Below are positions 51,524 through 54,337 of a DNA stretch of 54,337 nt, piece by piece. Positions within the stretch are counted from its first letter, which is position 1. Every line of letters starts with the position of its first letter. The notes under the pieces are model-generated. The model saw only the letters and a list, made by a program, of their open reading frames with translations. It did no database searches and was not told the DNA's origin. Location of the stretch: the NCBI GenBank assembly GCA_937958815.1, contig CALGMR010000001.1, positions 160,300 to 214,636 on the forward strand, read 5' to 3'. A program made the position numbers and the translations under genes. Origin of the DNA: an uncultured Rhizobiaceae group bacterium. Lineage in GTDB: Bacteria > Pseudomonadota > Alphaproteobacteria > Rhizobiales > Rhizobiaceae.

Positions 51524-53410
51524 TCAGATACCCTTGCGTTGGCGAACTCGGGAGCTTTCCCAGTCCTCATGTGCTGCTGTTACCTTTTCACTCGTTGAGA
51601 TATGAGGCGTGCCGCATTCCCACCAAGCATGGCCCTCAGTCGTCCATCCTTCGTACGGGTCGACCTTCATAACAATCACTGTGGTTTTATCGTTGGTCTT
51701 GGCACGCTTGAATGCCTCCCCCAATTCCGCTGGATTTTCCACCCGCTCCGCAAGTGCACCCATTGCTTCAGCATGGGCTGCAAAATCGACAGCAAATGGC
51801 GCATCAACAGTTGGCGTGTCTGCGATCAAATTGTTGAAGCTTTCATTGCCTGTGTTGTTTTGCAGTTTGTTGATCACCGCAAAACCGCCATTGTCCAATA
51901 CCACCACAATCAATTTTTTACCCGTCAAGACAGATGAATAAATGTCGGAATTGAGCATCAAGTAAGACCCGTCACCCGTGAAGACGATTGTGTCTTGATC
52001 CGGCTCTTTTTCCGATTGCGCAATCCGCGCTCCCCAGCCCCCCGCAATCTCATAGCCCATACACGAAAACCCAAACTCAACATCCACTGTGCCAAGTTCC
52101 AGCGTTCGCCAGTTTGCTGTCACCTCTGCGGGCAAGCCACCCGCAGCGGCAACAACGCGATCATTCTTTTCACAAAGCGCGTTGATTGTTCCAATCGCCT
52201 GCGCATAAGAATTTGGACGGTTTGAACCATCTTCGGCAACTGCACTTACATTGTCAGCAACGTAACTGTCCCACTTCGCCCGTTCTGCTTGAGCCAACTT
52301 AAGCCAATCACCTGGCGCAGCGTGATCGCCTAGCGCCTCGCCTAGCAGTTTCAAAGCGAGCTTTGCATCTCCCACAACGGGCATAGACATATGTTTCAGC
52401 GCATCATGGCGCCCAACATTGAGGCCGATGATTTTTGCGTCCATCGCAAATGCCGTCCAAGAACCCGTGGTAAAGTCTTGTAAGCGCGTTCCAACGGCCA
52501 AAATAACATCCGCCTTTTCCGCAATTGCATTCGCGCTGTTTGAACCTGTTACCCCAATCGGGCCGATGTTGAACGGATCATCGTTTAAAAGGTTCGCGCG
52601 TCCCGCAATCGTCTCAACAACGGGAATACTGTGCTTCTCCGCAAAAGCCTTCAGTTCTGAAGTCGCACCAGAATATTGCACGCCGCCTCCGGCGATGATC
52701 ATGGGCCGTTTAGCTGTTTTCAACAGTTCGGCAGCATCAACAACTTCTCTTTTGTCCGGCTCTTGGCGGCGAATGCGATGAACGCGCTTTTCGAACATGG
52801 AGAGAGGATAATCAAATATCCAACCCTGCACATCCTGCGGCAATCCAATGAATGCAGGGCCGCAATCTGTCGGGTCGAGCATTGTGGCTATTGCTGCCGG
52901 CAAAGACTGAATGATTTGCGCTGGATGCGTGATGCGATCCCAAAATCGGCAAACCGATTTAAAGCCGTCATTCACACCAAGAGATGGGTTTCCAAAATGT
53001 TCTAACTGCTGCAGCACAGGGTCTGGCAAACGCGTTGCATAGGCATCACCACACAGCAAAAGCATCGGCAAACGGTTTGCATGCGCTAAAGCCGCCGACG
53101 TAAACAAGTTTGCAGTGCCCGGCCCTGCCGACGCCGAGCAAAACATGAACCGCTGGCGCAAGTGGTATTTCGCGTAAGCAGCCGCAGCAAAACCCATCGA
53201 TTGTTCGTTTTGACCTCGATAAAGCGGCAGCTCTTCACGATGATTGTAAAAAGCCTCACCAAGGCAGGTGACATTGCCATGGCCAAAAATGCCAAAGCCG
53301 CCGCCACACAAACGAATTGTTTCGCCGTCTATTTCAATGAACTGTGCAGCCAGATAGCGAACAATGGCTTGGGCCGTTGTAAGTGTTATAGAGTGTTGAT
53401 CGCTGGTCAT
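51524..53410 (-). CDS. iolD: 3D-trihydroxycyclohexane-1,2-dione acylhydrolase IolD
   Basis: 628 residues, the normal IolD length. It is a thiamine-diphosphate enzyme. The N-terminal part has FGIFGHGNVTCLGEAF and ENEQSMGFAAAAYAKY-like QNEQSMGFAAAAYAKYH; the middle domain has AGGGVQYSGATSELK. The C-terminal ThDP motif runs from GDGSYLMLNSDIYSSV to LDNGGFAVINKLQ. It hydrolyses the ring of 3D-trihydroxycyclohexanedione to 5-deoxy-glucuronate. First gene of the operon; the ATG has GGATAAAAA upstream, and a LacI-type palindrome lies 89 bases before it. Confidence 0.95.
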   Translation of the reverse strand: MTSDQHSITLTTAQAIVRYLAAQFIEIDGETIRLCGGGFGIFGHGNVTCLGEAFYNHREELPLYRGQNEQSMGFAAAAYAKYHLRQRFMFCSASAGPGTANLFTSAALAHANRLPMLLLCGDAYATRLPDPVLQQLEHFGNPSLGVNDGFKSVCRFWDRITHPAQIIQSLPAAIATMLDPTDCGPAFIGLPQDVQGWIFDYPLSMFEKRVHRIRRQEPDKREVVDAAELLKTAKRPMIIAGGGVQYSGATSELKAFAEKHSIPVVETIAGRANLLNDDPFNIGPIGVTGSNSANAIAEKADVILAVGTRLQDFTTGSWTAFAMDAKIIGLNVGRHDALKHMSMPVVGDAKLALKLLGEALGDHAAPGDWLKLAQAERAKWDSYVADNVSAVAEDGSNRPNSYAQAIGTINALCEKNDRVVAAAGGLPAEVTANWRTLELGTVDVEFGFSCMGYEIAGGWGARIAQSEKEPDQDTIVFTGDGSYLMLNSDIYSSVLTGKKLIVVVLDNGGFAVINKLQNNTGNESFNNLIADTPTVDAPFAVDFAAHAEAMGALAERVENPAELGEAFKRAKTNDKTTVIVMKVDPYEGWTTEGHAWWECGTPHISTSEKVTAAHEDWESSRVRQRKGI

Positions 53411-53498
53411 TTTTTATCCAGTCAGTGAGGATTTTGTTGTTGCGAAGCATACAATTTCTCTTGCAGCTTGACGCAACTTCGTTTCTAAGGATACAAAT

Positions 53499-53516
53499 TT
53501 TGCAACCGGTTGCAAA
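53499..53516. promoter_or_regulatory. 18-bp TTTGCAACCGGTTGCAAA palindrome, LacI-type operator
   Basis: A perfect palindrome with central CCGG and TTGCAA arms, the form typical of LacI/GalR-family operators, lies in the 130-base space between iolD and the divergent dehydrogenase. It ends 24 bases before the second gene's ATG. A weaker relative, TTGC-N8-GCAA, is at 53461-53476. No LacI regulator gene is in the window, so the binding protein is off the edge or elsewhere. Confidence 0.65.
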
Positions 53517-53540
53517 CGGAATCTAACTCGAAGGTACAAA

Positions 53541-54337
53541 ATGTCTGAAATTGGCATCGGAATCATCGGCGGCGGCTATATGGGCAAGGCACATTCAGTG
53601 GCTTATGCTTCAGTTGGCGCGGTATTCAACACAAATCTGCGTCCACGTCTGGAAATGATATGCGCCAGCAGCGATGCGTCGGCTGAAAAGTACCGAAAAG
53701 CATTTGGCTTTGCGCGTGCAACATCCGATTGGGCTACACTTGTCCGTGATGATAGCATCGATGCGGTGGTTATCGCCTGTCCACAGGAAATGCATCGCGA
53801 GATTGCGTTGTCAGCCTTTAAGATTGGCAAGCCGGTGTTCTGCGAAAAACCGCTAGGTGCTTCACTTGATGATGCCCAAACAATGATGAAAGCGGCTGCT
53901 GACGCAAATGCCATCAACATGATTGGCTTCAACTACATTCGGACTCCGGCGACCCAATTCGCACGCAAACTGATCGCTGAAGGTGCAATCGGTGATGTCA
54001 CATATTATCGTGGCGAGCACACCGAAGACTTTGATGCAGATCCCAATTCACCAGCCAATTGGCGATCGCATGGAATAGCGAACGGCACAATGGGCGATCT
54101 GGCGCCGCATATGATCAATGCCGCGCACGGGCTTATCGGGCCGATCAGTTCCCTCATTGCCGAGGTTGAAACGGTCCACGAAGACCGGGGTGGTGTCAAA
54201 GTGACAAATGATGACCAGGCGCAAATGATGTGCCGGTTTGAAAGCGGTGTGATGGGGCATTTGTTTTTTAGCCGCGTCGCGACAGGGCGAAAAATGGGCT
54301 ACGCCTACGAGGTGCATGGAACTAAGGGCGCAATCCG
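53541..54337 (+). CDS. Gfo/Idh/MocA inositol-type dehydrogenase, 5' part (runs off window end)
   Basis: The ATG at 53541 opens 265 codons with no stop before the window end, preceded by AAGG. It begins IGIGIIGGGYMGKAHSVAY (NAD motif). KPVFCEKPLGASLDDAQ carries the family Lys, and GTMGDLAPHMINAAHGLIG the catalytic Asp/His of sugar and inositol dehydrogenases. It is divergent from iolD across a shared operator, so it is probably co-regulated and may oxidise another inositol isomer or inositol derivative. About the last 100 residues are missing. Confidence 0.85.
   Translation, partial: MSEIGIGIIGGGYMGKAHSVAYASVGAVFNTNLRPRLEMICASSDASAEKYRKAFGFARATSDWATLVRDDSIDAVVIACPQEMHREIALSAFKIGKPVFCEKPLGASLDDAQTMMKAAADANAINMIGFNYIRTPATQFARKLIAEGAIGDVTYYRGEHTEDFDADPNSPANWRSHGIANGTMGDLAPHMINAAHGLIGPISSLIAEVETVHEDRGGVKVTNDDQAQMMCRFESGVMGHLFFSRVATGRKMGYAYEVHGTKGAI

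Noticed and set aside
1..54337. CRISPR arrays, insertion sequences, phage genes, tRNA or rRNA genes
   Set aside because: I saw no regularly spaced direct repeats, transposase or integrase motifs, or tRNA cloverleaf-like sequence on either strand. By-eye reading could still miss a single tRNA.

Overview
The window looks like the chromosome of an alphaproteobacterium, most likely a marine or host-associated member of the Hyphomicrobiales/Rhodobacterales side of the class. The signs are a TRAP transporter, a myo-inositol (iol) operon with a class II aldolase, an ArsR-methyltransferase fusion, a DUF1365/FAD-oxidoreductase pair, a phosphomannose isomerase of the AGE type, and many short intergenic spaces with 1-4 bp gene overlaps. 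Base composition looks balanced by eye. I see no rRNA, tRNA, CRISPR array, transposase, integrase or phage gene, and no gene-free stretch longer than 300 bases.

Layout. 1-5300: the 5' end of an aldo/keto reductase, a MarR regulator divergent from a fused 5-oxoprolinase/hydantoinase, and an extensin-like secreted protein. 5280-9170: a polytopic membrane protein divergent from a Cpx-like stress system (CpxP/Spy-type chaperone, OmpR-type regulator, histidine kinase), with GTAAA repeats that match a CpxR box between them. 9170-16550: a translationally coupled pair (unknown Rossmann-like protein and renalase-like flavoprotein), two EamA/DMT and membrane genes, an amidase, an ArsR-methyltransferase fusion, DUF2293, DUF1772 and MOSC genes. 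16690-27360: PQQ-type sugar dehydrogenase with a Gfo/Idh/MocA enzyme, SulP transporter, EttA, hydrolases, a SUGCT-like CoA transferase, PaaI thioesterase and a small secreted Cys-rich protein. 27460-31300: FAD oxidoreductase plus DUF1365 facing an SDR, then a TerC protein.

31340-35710 holds the most puzzling unit: four overlapping or closely spaced genes on the minus strand (M19 dipeptidase-like protein with altered metal ligands, a 569-residue protein I do not recognise, a DUF3726-like protein and an Ldh-family oxidoreductase). It reads as an uncharacterised metabolic pathway. 35826-40280: an SDR, a phosphohexomutase, and a convergent fusion of mannose-1-phosphate guanylyltransferase with an AGE-type phosphomannose isomerase. 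Together the last two could carry fructose-6-phosphate to GDP-mannose.

40460-45570: an SDR-dctP-dctQ-dctM operon divergent from a FadR-type GntR regulator that is coupled to a peroxiredoxin-like gene. A palindromic operator candidate lies between them, and a terminator-like hairpin lies between dctP and dctQ. 45745-46960: glutaryl-CoA dehydrogenase. 47020-53410: an inositol catabolic operon iolD-phyH-iolC-iolB-iolJ-iolG with an unexpected phytanoyl-CoA dioxygenase-family member. It is divergent from a second inositol-type dehydrogenase that runs off the end, with a LacI-type palindrome between. iolE, iolA and the transporter are not in the window.
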